NCBI RefSeq assembly: GCF_016612865.1
Contig: NZ_JAENZZ010000002.1
Span: 1,426,001 to 1,490,000 of the forward strand
Source of the DNA: Blastococcus sp. TML/M2B
GTDB taxonomy: Bacteria > Actinomycetota > Actinomycetes > Mycobacteriales > Geodermatophilaceae
DNA length: 64,000 nucleotides
Direction of reading: 5' to 3'
Shown one piece after another: positions 26,596 to 36,117 of this stretch; the first letter of the stretch is position 1, and each line of letters opens with the position of its first letter. The translations under genes and the position numbers were made by a program. The notes beneath the pieces are model-generated. The model did no database searches. It was not told where the DNA came from and saw only the letters and a list, made by a program, of their open reading frames with translations.

Positions 26596-27807
26596 TCAGT
26601 GCTCCTCTGCGAAGGCGAAGGCGGGGTCGACGACGCCGTCGGCCAGGTAGCGGGCCGCCGCGACCGCGCGGGCGCGGACCTCCTCGACGTCGTCGCCGAG
26701 CGCGGTGAGGTGGCCGAGCTTGCGGCCGGGCCGCTGGGACTTGCCGTACCAGTGCAGCTTCACGTCCGGCCAGTGCGCCATGAGGTGGTGGATGCGCTCG
26801 TCGAGGGGTGGGCCTGCCCACCCCGGCGCGGCGGCGGCCCCGCCGAGCACGTTCGCCATCACGACCACCGGCGCGGTCATCGCCGTGGAGCCCAGCGGGT
26901 AGTCGAGCACCGCCCGCAGGTGCTGCTCGAACTGGCTGGTGCGGGCGCCCTCGATCGTCCAGTGGCCGGAGTTGTGCGGCCGCATCGCCAGCTCGTTGAC
27001 CAGGACGCCGTCCTCGGTCTCGAACAGCTCGACGGCGAGCATGCCGACGACGCCCAGCCGGTCGGCGATGCGCACGGCCAGCTCCTGGGCGGCGAGCGCG
27101 CGCTCCTCGGAGAGGCCCGGGGCGGGCGCGAGCACCTCGGCGCAGACGCCGTCGCGCTGCACGGTCTCGACCACCGGCCACACGGCGACCTGGCCGAACG
27201 GCGAGCGGGCCACCTGCGCCGACAGCTCGCGCACCATGGGCACCCGCTGCTCGGCCAGCAGCGTGCCGTGCCGCTCGAGCAGCCCGGCGGCCGCGGCGGC
27301 GTCCGCGACCACGAAGACGCCCTTGCCGTCGTAGCCGCCGCGCGGGGTCTTGAGCACCACCGGCCAGCCGGTGCCGGCGGCGAACGCCTCGACGTCGGCC
27401 ACGCTCGCGACGCGCGCCCACGCGGGCTGCGGCTCCCCCGCCGCGGCCAGCGCCTCGCGCAGGACCAGCTTGTCCTGCGCGTGGACGAGCGCCGCGGGGC
27501 CGGGGGCGATGCGGTGGCCGGCCTGCTCCAGCGCGTGCAGGTGCTCGGTGGGCACGTGCTCGTGGTCGAAGGTGAGCACGGTGGCGCCGTCGGCCAGGTC
27601 GCGGAGCGCGTCCAGGTCGTCGTGGGCGCCGATCCGCACGTCCGCGGCGACCAGCGCGGCGGACTCCTCGGGGCCGGCGCTGAGCACCCGCAGCGACTGG
27701 CCGAGCGCGACGGCGGCCTGGTGCGTCATGCGCGCCAGCTGCCCCCCGCCGACCATGGCGACCACGGGGAGACCGGTGACGGCGGAGAGGGGCGCGGTAC
27801 CTGGCAT
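26596..27807 (-). CDS. purK: 5-(carboxyamino)imidazole ribonucleotide synthase
   Basis: This 403-residue ATP-grasp ligase makes N5-CAIR from AIR, bicarbonate and ATP. It begins its Rossmann part with [19 protein letters not shown]. The ATP-grasp region includes [16 protein letters not shown] and the metal-binding [26 protein letters not shown]. It precedes purE by one base. A TAGGCT (27817-27822, minus strand) lies nine bases before the ATG, so the untranslated leader is very short. It diverges from the GtrA gene across 142 bases. Confidence 0.95.
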   Translation of the reverse strand: MPGTAPLSAVTGLPVVAMVGGGQLARMTHQAAVALGQSLRVLSAGPEESAALVAADVRIGAHDDLDALRDLADGATVLTFDHEHVPTEHLHALEQAGHRIAPGPAALVHAQDKLVLREALAAAGEPQPAWARVASVADVEAFAAGTGWPVVLKTPRGGYDGKGVFVVADAAAAAGLLERHGTLLAEQRVPMVRELSAQVARSPFGQVAVWPVVETVQRDGVCAEVLAPAPGLSEERALAAQELAVRIADRLGVVGMLAVELFETEDGVLVNELAMRPHNSGHWTIEGARTSQFEQHLRAVLDYPLGSTAMTAPVVVMANVLGGAAAAPGWAGPPLDERIHHLMAHWPDVKLHWYGKSQRPGRKLGHLTALGDDVEEVRARAVAAARYLADGVVDPAFAFAEEH

Positions 27808-27936
27808 GGCGCGACGAGCCTAGCGGGCCGCCGGCACCCACCGGACGCGCCGGCGGCAGGCACCGCCCCGGCGCGCGCTGCGGCACGAAGCGGGGACGTG
27901 GAACTGGCGCGGACCGGAAATCGGGAGCGCTCGGCC

Positions 27937-27942
27937 TAGAAT
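27937..27942 (+). promoter_or_regulatory. Candidate -10 box, leaderless gtrA-like gene
   Basis: TAGAAT is followed by seven bases and then the GTG at 27950. There is no ribosome-binding sequence between, which matches a leaderless start. Confidence 0.55.
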
Positions 27943-27949
27943 CCTCCGA

Positions 27950-28474
27950 GTGCGCTCCTCCTCCCCCTCTCCGGAGCCGTCCGGCAGCCGCCTGCGCCGG
28001 CGGCTGAAGGAGCTCGGCGCCTTCGGGGTCGTCGGCGGATTCGCGTTCGTCGTCGACGTCGGCCTGTTCCAGCTGCTCTACGGCTACCTCGACGTCGGCG
28101 CCGTCACCTCCAAGACGCTGGCCACGCTGGTGTCGATGACGGTGGCGTTCCTGGGGCACCGCAACTGGGCGTTCGCGCACCGCGACAAGACGACGATCCG
28201 CCGCTCGTTCACCCTCTTCACCCTCATCAACCTGGGCACTCTGGTGCTGGGCGCGGCGATCATCTGGTTCGTGCGCTACCCGCTGGACCAGGAGCGCCTG
28301 CTGATCATCCAGATCGCCAACATCGGCTCGATCGGGCTGAACAGCGTGGTGCGCTACCTGGCCTACCGCCGCTGGGTCTTCCCCGCGTTCGCCGCCGTGG
28401 ACCCGGCCGGCACCGGGGACCCCACCCCACCGGCCGACCCGGCGCTGCCGACGGGGACCCGCGGCGCCGCCTGA
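27950..28474 (+). CDS. GtrA-like family membrane protein
   Basis: The 174-residue protein has four TMs and the family opening ELGAFGVVGGFAFVVDVGLFQLLY. It also has the conserved FLGHRNWAFAHR and the closing NSVVRYLAYRRWVFP motif. GtrA-like proteins are thought to flip or bind polyprenyl-phosphate sugars in the membrane for surface glycan decoration. A Pro/Ala-rich tail of about 30 residues follows. The GTG start is probably leaderless. No glycan gene is immediately adjacent, so its partner is not evident. Confidence 0.85.
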   Translation: MRSSSPSPEPSGSRLRRRLKELGAFGVVGGFAFVVDVGLFQLLYGYLDVGAVTSKTLATLVSMTVAFLGHRNWAFAHRDKTTIRRSFTLFTLINLGTLVLGAAIIWFVRYPLDQERLLIIQIANIGSIGLNSVVRYLAYRRWVFPAFAAVDPAGTGDPTPPADPALPTGTRGAA

Positions 28475-28501
28475 GCCGCACCGCCCCCCTCCCCAGGCGG
28501 C

Positions 28502-31462
28502 TCAGCTCGCGAGCCGGGATCCGTTCCGCCCCGGGACCACCTCGAGCCGGCTGGTGATCCGGGTGCGCAGCTCCTCGACGTGGCTGATGACGCCGACCGT
28601 GCGGCCGCCGCGGCGCAGCTCGTCGAGCACGTCCATCACCGCGTCGAGCGCCATCGGGTCGAGCGTGCCGAAGCCCTCGTCGACGAACAGGCTGTCGATC
28701 TGCACGCCGCCGCTCTCGGCGGTGACGACGTCGGCCAGCCCCAGCGCGAGGGCGAGCGAGGCCATGAAGCTCTCCCCGCCGGACAGCGTCTTCGTGGGCC
28801 GGCGGGTGCCGGTGTACTCGTCGAGCACCTCGAGGCCGAGGCCGCCGCGGGCACCGTGCCGGCCCTGGGCGTCGCTGTGCAGGAACGTGTACCGCCCGCC
28901 GGACATGTCCTGCAGCCGGCGGCTGGCCACCTCGGACACCTGCTCGAGGCGCGCGGCCAGCACGAAGGACTGCAGCCGCATCTTCAGCCGGTTCGCGCCG
29001 CGGCCGGTCGCCAGGTCGGCCAGGGCCGTCACCTGCTCGGTCACGGCGCGCTGCTCGTCGAGCTCGACCTCGGCCGCGGTGAGCTCGCCGGACAGCTCGT
29101 CGAGCCGGGCCACCCGGCGGCGGGCGTGCTCCAGCGTGGCGACGGCGGCCTCCCGCGCCGCAGTCGCCTCCCGGCAGCCGCCGGTGAGCGCCTCGAGGTC
29201 GGGGCGCTCCCCCAGGTCGGCGAGCTGCGGTTCGGCGAGGACGCCGGTGACGACGGCGAGCGCCCGGTCGTGCTCCTCGACCCGGCGGCCGAGCTCCTCG
29301 GCCCGGCCGGCCGGCAGCAGCGCCCGGGCGGCCGCGTCGAGGCCGGTGAAGCCGGCGGCGGCCACGCGGGACACGGCGACCGCCAGCGCGGCCTGCTCGG
29401 CCTGCCGGGCCCGCTCGTCGGCGGCGGCCGCCTCGACCTCGGCCTCGCAGCGCTCGGCCTCGCCGGTGAGCCGGGCGATGCGGGCGGGCAGGTCGGCGTC
29501 GTCCCCGCAGGCCTCGGCCAGCTGGGCGGTGACGTCGGCGAGCGCGGACCGGGCCGCCGCGAGCGTCGCCTCCTGCCGGCTGAGCTCCTCGCGGTCGGCG
29601 GCGAGTGCCGCCGCCGCGGCGTCCTGCTGGGCCCGCGCGCGCTCGAGCTCGGCGCGGGCGGTGTCCAGCCCGTCGGCGAGCAGCTGCGCGGCGCGCTGCT
29701 CGGCCCCGAGCGCCGCGAGGTCGGCCTCCTGGTCGGGCACCGGCTCGGTGCCGGCCTGCGCCCGCCGGGTGGCCAGTTCGCGCTCGGTCTCCGCGCAGGT
29801 GTCCCGCGCCGCGGTCCAGGCGACCTCCGCCTGCTCGGCGGCGCCGCGGGCGGCGTCCTCCTCGGCCCGCGTGACGACCGGGCCGCCGGCCTCCGCGGGC
29901 GAGGGGTGCTCGACCGAGCCGCAGACCGGGCACGACGAGCCGTCGGACAGCCCGGCGGCGAGCTCGGCGGCCATGCCGTCGAGGCGCTGGGTGCGCAGGT
30001 CGTTCCAGCGCTCGCGGGCGTCCAGCCAGGCCTCGCGGGCGGAGTCGGCGGCGGCGCGCCGGCCGGTCAGCGCCGTCTCGAGCGCCCCGGCGTCGCGGGC
30101 GGCCTCCAGGGCGGTCCGGCGGGCGTCGACGGCGGCGCGCAGCCCGGGCAGCCGGGCGGCCGCCTCGGCGGCGGTGTCGACGGCGGCCTGGTGCTCCTGC
30201 ACGCGGCCCGGCCAACCGGCGAGGGCCCGCTCGCCCGCGGCGCAGCGGTCGGCCAGGGCGGCGAGGGTGCGCTCCCCCGCGGAGACGTCGCGCTCCAGGC
30301 GGGTGGCGCGGGTGACCTCGGGCAGCAGCGCGCGCAGCGCGGCCGCCTCGTCGCGGAGGGACCGGGCCAGCCCGGCGTCGGCCTCGCGCCCGTCGGCCAC
30401 GGCCGTCCACGCGGTGCGCGCGGCCGCGAGCGCGCCCGCGGCCCGCTCGGCTTCCAGCGCGGCGCGGCCGGCGGCCTCCAGCGCGTCGCGCACCGGCTCG
30501 GCCCGGCGCCCGGCGTCCAGCACCGCCCGCACCGGCTCGAGCTCCGCCGCCGCCGCGTCGAGGCGGGCCCGCTCGGCGAGCGCCCGGTCGCGGCGGGCGT
30601 GGCAGTCGGCGAGGGCCCGCGCCGCGACGAGCTCGGCCTCCCGGTCGCGTGCCCGCTCCCCCGCGGCGTCGGCCGAGGCCTGGGCGCGGGTGGCCTCCTC
30701 GGCCGCCTCGGCCCGGATGCGGCGCACCCAGGCGGTGACGGGTGACCCGGCCGTCGCGCCGACGAGTTCCGGGGCGAACTGCTCGGGGACGGTGACGTCG
30801 GCCGCGGAGGCCACCAGCGACACCAGCGTGCCGGTGCGGGCGCGGATGCGGTCCAGCGCCTCGCGGGCGGCCGTCCGCTCCCCGGCCAGCCAGTCCTCGA
30901 CCCGGGCGAACCGGCCGACGTCGAACAGCGTGCGCAGCAGCCGGCCGCGGTCCTCGGGCTCGGCGCGCAGGAACCGCGCGAAGTCGCCCTGCGGCAGCAG
31001 CACGACCTGGCAGAACTGCTCGGCGGAGAGGCCGAGCCGGGTGCGCAGGTACTCCGAGCCCTCGTCGATGCGGGTGCTCACCGGCTCCCAGGCGTCGCCG
31101 ACCCACCGCTGGAGGGTCAGCCGGGCCTGCTCGGTCGTGAACCCCTCGCCGCGGCGCTTGGGCCGCTGCTGCTCCGGGCGGCGGGTGACCCGCAGCCGCT
31201 CCCCGCCCAGCGTCAGCTCGAGCTCGACCTCGGTGCGGACGTCGTCGGCGGCGTGGTCGCTGCGCAGCCGCTTCTCCTCGCCGCGTGCACCGGGGACGGT
31301 GCCGTAGAGAGCGAAGACGACCGCGTCGAGCAGGGTGGTCTTGCCCGCGCCCGTCGGCCCCCACAGCAGGAACAGCCCGTCGCGGCCCACCTCGTCGAGG
31401 TCGACGTCGACCCGGGTGGCGAACGGCCCGAACGCGGTCAGCGCGAGCTGGTGGACCCTCAT
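28502..31462 (-). CDS. sbcC: Exonuclease subunit SbcC (SMC-like ATPase)
   Basis: The 986-residue protein has N-terminal Walker A GPTGAGKT (residues 35-42) and LPQGDFARFLRAEPEDRGRLLRTLF. Two long Ala/Arg/Glu-rich coiled-coil arms are joined by a zinc hook (SSCPVCGSVEHP, near residue 510). The C-terminal ATPase half has KTLSGGESFMASLALALGLADVV, DEGFGTLDP and ISHVEEL. With SbcD it cleaves hairpins and processes DNA ends. Its ATG overlaps the sbcD stop (ATGA). The gene converges on the GtrA-like gene. Confidence 0.95.
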   Translation of the reverse strand: MRVHQLALTAFGPFATRVDVDLDEVGRDGLFLLWGPTGAGKTTLLDAVVFALYGTVPGARGEEKRLRSDHAADDVRTEVELELTLGGERLRVTRRPEQQRPKRRGEGFTTEQARLTLQRWVGDAWEPVSTRIDEGSEYLRTRLGLSAEQFCQVVLLPQGDFARFLRAEPEDRGRLLRTLFDVGRFARVEDWLAGERTAAREALDRIRARTGTLVSLVASAADVTVPEQFAPELVGATAGSPVTAWVRRIRAEAAEEATRAQASADAAGERARDREAELVAARALADCHARRDRALAERARLDAAAAELEPVRAVLDAGRRAEPVRDALEAAGRAALEAERAAGALAAARTAWTAVADGREADAGLARSLRDEAAALRALLPEVTRATRLERDVSAGERTLAALADRCAAGERALAGWPGRVQEHQAAVDTAAEAAARLPGLRAAVDARRTALEAARDAGALETALTGRRAAADSAREAWLDARERWNDLRTQRLDGMAAELAAGLSDGSSCPVCGSVEHPSPAEAGGPVVTRAEEDAARGAAEQAEVAWTAARDTCAETERELATRRAQAGTEPVPDQEADLAALGAEQRAAQLLADGLDTARAELERARAQQDAAAAALAADREELSRQEATLAAARSALADVTAQLAEACGDDADLPARIARLTGEAERCEAEVEAAAADERARQAEQAALAVAVSRVAAAGFTGLDAAARALLPAGRAEELGRRVEEHDRALAVVTGVLAEPQLADLGERPDLEALTGGCREATAAREAAVATLEHARRRVARLDELSGELTAAEVELDEQRAVTEQVTALADLATGRGANRLKMRLQSFVLAARLEQVSEVASRRLQDMSGGRYTFLHSDAQGRHGARGGLGLEVLDEYTGTRRPTKTLSGGESFMASLALALGLADVVTAESGGVQIDSLFVDEGFGTLDPMALDAVMDVLDELRRGGRTVGVISHVEELRTRITSRLEVVPGRNGSRLAS

Positions 31463-32620
31463 GCGGCGTCCTCGCGGGCCGCTGCCGCGAGCGCGCGGCC
31501 CAGCAGCTCGCGCTCGGCGTCGCTCGGGCCGGCGCCGCGGACGTGGTCGACGAACTCCTCGGCGACCTCGAGGTCGCTGCGGCCGCGCAGCCGCTCCTGG
31601 TAGCTCCGCCCGTCGGCCCCCGCGCCGGCACCGGTCCACTCCAGGTGCACGCAGTGCGGGAAGCGCTCGCGCAGCTGCCGCATCGGGTCCCCCGGGCGGA
31701 CGGTGTCGGTCAGCCGCGCGGAGACGAAGTGCTCCTCCGCGGCCGCGTGCTCGGGCGCGGCCAGCAGCTCGGCGAGCTCACCGGTGAGGATCGAGAGCTG
31801 CCGGGGCGTCGGCAGCGGCACGGGCCGGACGTCGGCCAGGCCGGCCGCGTCGAGCTCGACCAGCCAGGCCTGCTTCTGCTGCCCCGCCTCGCCGAAGGAG
31901 TAGGCCAGCGGCGAGCCGCTGTAGCGCAGCCGCGGGGTGAGCGTCTGCGGCCGGTGCAGGTGCCCCAGCGCGACGTAGTCCACGCCGTCGAAGACGCCCG
32001 CCGGCACCAAGGTCCACGCCGCCGACGCAGATGTCCCGCTCGCTCTCGCTGGGCAGCCCACCGCCGACGAAGGCGTGCGCCAGCACCACCGACCGGGCGC
32101 CCGGGCGGAGGAAGAGATCGGCGCGGATGCGCTCCATCGCGGCGCTCAGCACGCCCTCGTGCCCCCGCACGGCGGCCTCGCCCCGGCCGGCCAGACCCAG
32201 CTCGTGCCGGGCCACCTCGGGCTCCAGGTACGGGATGCCGTAGACGGCCACCTCGCCGTGCTCGTCGGACAGCAGCACCGGCTCGTCGAGCGCCGGGGTG
32301 ACCGCCCGGACGTGCAGCCCCGCGACGGCGAGCAGCCCGGAGAAGGTGCCCAGCCGGCGGGCGGAGTCGTGGTTGCCCGGCGTCAGCACGACCTGCGCAC
32401 CCGCCGTCAGCAGCCGCCCGACCACCCGGTCGAGCACCGCCGTCGCGTCCGCCGAGGGGACCGCGCGGTCGTAGACGTCCCCGGCGACGACCACGACGTC
32501 CACCGACTCCGCGACGACCACCTCGGCCAGCCCGCCGAGCACGGCCTCCTGCTCGGCGAGCAGATCGGTGCCGTGCAGCGTCCGGCCGATGTGCCAGTCG
32601 GAGGTGTGCAGCAGTCGCAT
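31459..32620 (-). CDS. sbcD: Exonuclease subunit SbcD, interrupted by a 1-base insertion
   Basis: This Mre11-type nuclease partner of SbcC has LLHTSDWHIGRTLHG, VVVVAGDVYDRAVPS, LTPGNHDSARRLG and VLAHAFVGGGLPSESERDICVGG, which hold the metal-binding Asp/His/Asn residues. Homology continues in another frame as GVFDGVDYVALGHLHRPQTL. The break is an extra A at 32009-32010 (ACCAAGG should read ACCAGG). The repaired length is about 387 residues, normal for actinobacteria. A TAACGT seven bases before the ATG overlaps the stop codon of the upstream acyltransferase gene, so sbcD probably has its own leaderless promoter. Confidence 0.9.
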
Positions 32621-32627
32621 GCCGGCG

Positions 32628-32633
32628 ACGTTA
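32628..32633 (-). promoter_or_regulatory. Candidate -10 box of sbcD
   Basis: TAACGT on the minus strand sits seven bases before the sbcD ATG and includes the TAA stop of the preceding acyltransferase gene. No ribosome site is present in between. Confidence 0.45.
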
Positions 32634-33899
32634 GGTGGTGGGTCCGACAGTTGCCCGCGCCGCCGGGAGCGGCGGCAGCGTGCGCAGGTCCAGCCGGCCC
32701 GTGCGGTCGTCGGCAACGGTCTCGACCGGGAGCAGCCGGTCCAGGCCCCGGACGACGAGGCGCCGGCCGGGCTCCTCGACGTACCGGTGCAGGCCGGCGG
32801 CCAGGCCGAAGCAGCCGAGGACGAGGAACGGCGCCGCCAGGGCCAGGCCGGGGCCCAGCACGTTGTGCTTGGCCGGGTCCTGCCACAGGACCGTCAGCAG
32901 CACGTCGAGCACGACGAAGTGGACGAGGTAGACCGCGTAGGAGATGCGACCCCCGAACACCAGGGCGCGGCCGGACAGCGCCTGCGCGAGGCCGCGCTCG
33001 GTCAGCGCCAGGGCGGCCACCAGGACCGGGAAGAGCACGACGACCACGCCGACGTGGTCACCGCCCGCGCCCGGCATCGTGCGGCGCCAGCCGGCCCAGA
33101 GGATGCCGAGCAGCACGAGCAGCGGGATGACCCGGACGGCGCCGGCGGCGAACGGCTCCCACGCGGCACGGCGGGCCCGGCCCACCGCGAGCGCGGCGAG
33201 CGCGCCGGCGGTGAAGGCGCAGGCAATGCGCAACTCCCACGGCAGCTGCGAGTTGTAGGGGCCCTCCACGGCGGCGATCACCACGAGCGGCGACACGGCG
33301 AGCACCGACAGGACCAGCAGGACCGACGCCGGCAGCCGCCGCAGCGGCCGGAGCAGCAGGGCCAGCAGCGGGAAGGCGAGGTAGGCCGCCCACTCCACGC
33401 TGATCGACCACCCCGGCAGCACGTAGCTCGCGCCGGCCAGCTCGTCGCGGCCCCACATGTGCGTCATGGCCAGCTGGCCGAGCAGGGCCGGCGCGTCGAC
33501 GGCGGGGTGCGGGTTGACCAGGTCCGCGGCCCAGCCCGCCTCCCGGATGGCCCACAGCCACCCGGCCATGGCCAGCGTGACGGCGGCCCACGCGGGCCAC
33601 ACGCGGGCGAACCTGCCGCCGACGAACCGGACCAGCGAGCGCAGCCGCGGGCGCCCGAGCTCCTCGGCGTAGGCCCGCGTGATCACGAAGCCGCTGAGGA
33701 CGAAAAACAGCTCCACCCCCGTCCAGCCGGCAGCGGCGACCTGCCCGGCGAACGGGACGGCGGACAGGTAGGGCGCGAGCTGGTTCGTGAAGTGGAACAG
33801 CACGACCCAGGTGGCGGCGACCGCCCGGAGTCCGGTGAGCGCCCGGATCTCCGCGCGCGGGCTCTGCGGCGCGGTGCCGGCCGCGTGCCGGCCGGTCAG
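32631..33899 (-). CDS. Membrane acyltransferase, family 3 (OafA/NodX type)
   Basis: The protein of about 422 residues has ten or so TMs. It has the family signature EIRALTGLRAVAATWVVLFHF (His in TM1), LSGFVITRAYAEEL, PGWSISVEWAAYLAFP and YLVHFVVLDVLL. Such enzymes acetylate or acylate surface sugars from a cytoplasmic acyl donor. No ATG or GTG lies in frame at a sensible place. A CTG overlapping the upstream stop as CTGA (33896-33899) gives a complete N-terminus and would be used by coupling, though the start is uncertain. It is paralogous to the gene upstream. Confidence 0.8.
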   Translation of the reverse strand: MTGRHAAGTAPQSPRAEIRALTGLRAVAATWVVLFHFTNQLAPYLSAVPFAGQVAAAGWTGVELFFVLSGFVITRAYAEELGRPRLRSLVRFVGGRFARVWPAWAAVTLAMAGWLWAIREAGWAADLVNPHPAVDAPALLGQLAMTHMWGRDELAGASYVLPGWSISVEWAAYLAFPLLALLLRPLRRLPASVLLVLSVLAVSPLVVIAAVEGPYNSQLPWELRIACAFTAGALAALAVGRARRAAWEPFAAGAVRVIPLLVLLGILWAGWRRTMPGAGGDHVGVVVVLFPVLVAALALTERGLAQALSGRALVFGGRISYAVYLVHFVVLDVLLTVLWQDPAKHNVLGPGLALAAPFLVLGCFGLAAGLHRYVEEPGRRLVVRGLDRLLPVETVADDRTGRLDLRTLPPLPAARATVGPTT

Positions 33900-35249
33900 G
33901 ACCGGGGCCCGACGGTCTCCCGCGCGCTCGGCCGGAAGGGCACGGCGGGCAGGGCGCGGGTCCGCGGGCCGCCGGCCGCCGCGCCGTGCACGGCGGCACC
34001 CCGGGGCACCGGGATGACCTCCGTGCCGGACGGCACCTCGACCGCCGGTCGACGCCGGACCAGCCGGGCCACGGCGCGGGCGCGGCCCCGCAGCAGCAGG
34101 GAGCGGGCGGGCACCTCGACGCCGTGGTGCAGCGCCATGGCCAGCAGCACCGACAGGACGACGGCGAACGGCGCGAGCAGCGCCAGCCCCGGGCCGACCA
34201 CCCGCGTCGTGGGGTCCTGCCCCTGCCAGACGTAGGTGAGCAGGACGTCGAAGACCGGGTAGTGCACGAGGTAGAGGCAGTAGGAGATGCGCCCGCCGTA
34301 GACGACCAGGTCGCGGGAGAGCCAGGCGGCCGGTCCGCGGTCGGTGAGCGCGAACGCGCCGACCAGCGCCGGGAACAGGACGACGGAGATGCCCGCGTAG
34401 TCGTGCGCCGGGTCGCCGGCGCGGCGCCAGGAGGCCCAGAAGCAGAACACCACGAAGGCGACCGTGCAGGCGACGCTGACGGCGAACGCGAGCTGCTCGA
34501 CCCGCGGGGTGCGGCGCAGCCCCAGGGTGCCGATGGCGACCAGCATGCCGGCGACGAAGCTGCACGCCAGGCGGTACAGCCAGGGCACCTCGGGGTCGAG
34601 GGGGCCCTCGACGAAGGCGGTGACGGCCATGGGCGTCATGAGCAGCGTGGCCAGGCCCAGCAGCACGCCGGCGGGCAGCCGGCGCAGCGGGAGCAGCAGG
34701 ACGGCGAGCAGGGGGAAGGCCAGGTAGGCCGCCCACTCCGCGCTGATCGACCAGCCCGGCATGACGTAGCTCGGCCCGACGATCGAGGTGGCGCCCCACA
34801 TCTGGGTCATCGACAGCTGCTCGAGGTACTGCCCCGGGCTGACCACGGGGTGCGAGACCCAGACGTCGGCGTAGAGGCCCTTCCAGCGGACGGCGAGGAT
34901 CCAGCCGGCCATGAGCGTGGTGACCAGCGCCCAGACCGGCCACACGCGGGCGAAGCGGTTGAAGACGAAGGTCGCGGCCTTGCCGATCGTGAACCGGCCA
35001 CCGACCTCGCACGACGTAGCTGCGGGCGATCACGTAGCCGCTGAGGACGAAGAACACCTCGACCCCGAGCCACCCGGCGTCCAGGACCGGTCCCACCAGC
35101 GGCACCTGGTCCAGGTAGGGCATGAGGATCGGCTTGAAGTGCCCGATCACCACGACCATCGCGGCGACGAGGCGCAGGCCGGTCAGCGCGCGGATCTCCC
35201 CGCGCGGCATCGACGGCAGGTCGGCTGAGGTTCGGCTGTCCTGCGGCAT
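33896..35249 (-). CDS. Membrane acyltransferase, family 3, interrupted by a 1-base insertion
   Basis: The repaired product is about 450 residues and closely resembles the next gene downstream: EIRALTGLRLVAAMVVVIGHF, LSGYVIARSYVV, PGWSISAEWAAYLAFP, YLVHYPVFDVLL. The frame is broken at 35009-35010 (an extra G or C in CCTCGCACG). Without it the text reads SYVVEVGGRFTIGKAATFVFNRFARVWPVWALV, as in the paralogue. The ATG at 35249 has TACTTT six bases before it and no ribosome site, so it is probably leaderless; an internal ATG at 35210 is an alternative. It presumably O-acylates a surface glycan. Confidence 0.82.
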
Positions 35250-35255
35250 GGAACG

Positions 35256-35261
35256 AAAGTA
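35256..35261 (-). promoter_or_regulatory. Candidate -10 box of the acyltransferase pair
   Basis: TACTTT on the minus strand lies six bases before the ATG at 35249. The rest of the 142-base gap up to 35391 shows no gene and no clear hairpin. Confidence 0.45.
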
Positions 35262-35391
35262 ACGGCGCGATCACGCAGGGTTGAGCCGAAAAGATGACAA
35301 GTCGTTCCGCATTCTGGGCAAGGCTCGACAACGCCGTCCCAGGCGCACCACCCGCCACCGGCAGGGCGCCGAGCGGTCGACAGTGCTGCGG

Positions 35392-35958
35392 TCAGAAGTG
35401 CTGCGGCGCGGTGTCCCCCCGGCCGATGGAGTGCTCGCCGGCGTAGCGGGCGCTCTCCCGCGCCCGCCGGTCGGCGTCCTCCTCGATCATGTGGTTGAGC
35501 AGCTGCTGGGTGCCCTCGCTGTCCGGGATCTGCCGCAGCACGGTCGCCCCGCCGTCCCCCGCGGTCTCCACGGTGAGCGTGCCGGAGTTGATCAGCCGCT
35601 CCCAGAGCGTCTGCGTGTAGGAGACGTCGGTGATCCGCCCCAGCCCCAGGTCGCGGCCGCGGCGGGCCAGGATCCCCTCGCGGAACAGCAGCCGGTGGGT
35701 GGTGACGACGTAGTGCGTCGTCCGCCACCGGGCGAGCGGGACGGCGACGGTGAGGACGAGCAGCACGACGGCGACCGCCACGATCACCATCCGGTAGACG
35801 CCCTGCTGCCGGCCGTCGGGGACCAGGGCGGCACCGAAGGAGGCGGCGCCGACGATCAGCAGGAGGCGCACCACGGGCCAGAAGACGGTCAGCCAGTGCG
35901 GGTGCAGGTGGCGGACGACGTCCTCGTCCTCGGCGAGCAGCTTGTCCGGGTAGGGCAT
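35392..35958 (-). CDS. PH domain-containing membrane protein (bacterial PH / YdbS-like)
   Basis: This 188-residue protein has two adjacent TMs (VFWPVVRLLLIVGAASFGAAL and MVIVAVAVVLLVLTVAVPLA). A bacterial PH-like domain follows: WRTTHYVVTTHRLLFREGILARRGRDLGLGRITDVSYTQTLWERL. That stretch is typical of YdbS-type proteins. Its role is unknown; related proteins are membrane-associated and sometimes linked to envelope stress. The C-terminus is charged and polar. It stands alone between the acyltransferases and the birA region. Confidence 0.8.
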   Translation of the reverse strand: MPYPDKLLAEDEDVVRHLHPHWLTVFWPVVRLLLIVGAASFGAALVPDGRQQGVYRMVIVAVAVVLLVLTVAVPLARWRTTHYVVTTHRLLFREGILARRGRDLGLGRITDVSYTQTLWERLINSGTLTVETAGDGGATVLRQIPDSEGTQQLLNHMIEEDADRRARESARYAGEHSIGRGDTAPQHF

Positions 35959-36063
35959 GCCGCCAGGATGGCGCAGCCCGGGCCGCCGTCACCGGAACCG
36001 CGGTGCGGTGTCGTGAGGAGTGGGGCCCGGAGGGTCCCGCGATCGAGCGACGGAGGGCTCAGC

Positions 36064-36117
36064 TCAGCGGGGGGACGGCACGTGGCCGCGGTGCGGTCCG
36101 GAGGACCGCGATGTCAT
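36064..36117 (-). CDS. Possible 17-codon ORF coupled to birA, matching the AccE N-terminus
   Basis: An ATG overlaps the birA stop as ATGA and opens [17 protein letters not shown]. The first 12 residues differ at one position from the N-terminus of AccE (MTSRPSGPHRGH), encoded 2.5 kb away. Its DNA forms a hairpin (GCGGTCC-GGA-GGACCGC), so it may instead be a birA terminator or a dispersed repeat; a real peptide is doubtful. Confidence 0.3.
   Translation of the reverse strand: MTSRSSGPHRGHVPSPR
36081..36117 (-). repeat. 37-base repeat, copy 1 (inverted partner at 38679-38715)
   Basis: By hand alignment, 34 of 37 bases match the first 37 bases of accE in the opposite orientation. The sequence contains a 7-base stem with a GGA loop and a second small palindrome (GCGATG-T-CATCGC). 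A looser relative (GGGCCCGGAGGGTCCCGCGAT, about 36024-36044) lies in the same gap, which suggests a dispersed palindromic element. Confidence 0.75.

Noticed and set aside
28554-31307. Long Ser/Ala/Arg-rich frame of about 900 codons antisense to sbcC
   Set aside because: Composition is that of an antisense shadow of a coiled-coil gene; no motif, no ribosome site, and full overlap with a confident gene.
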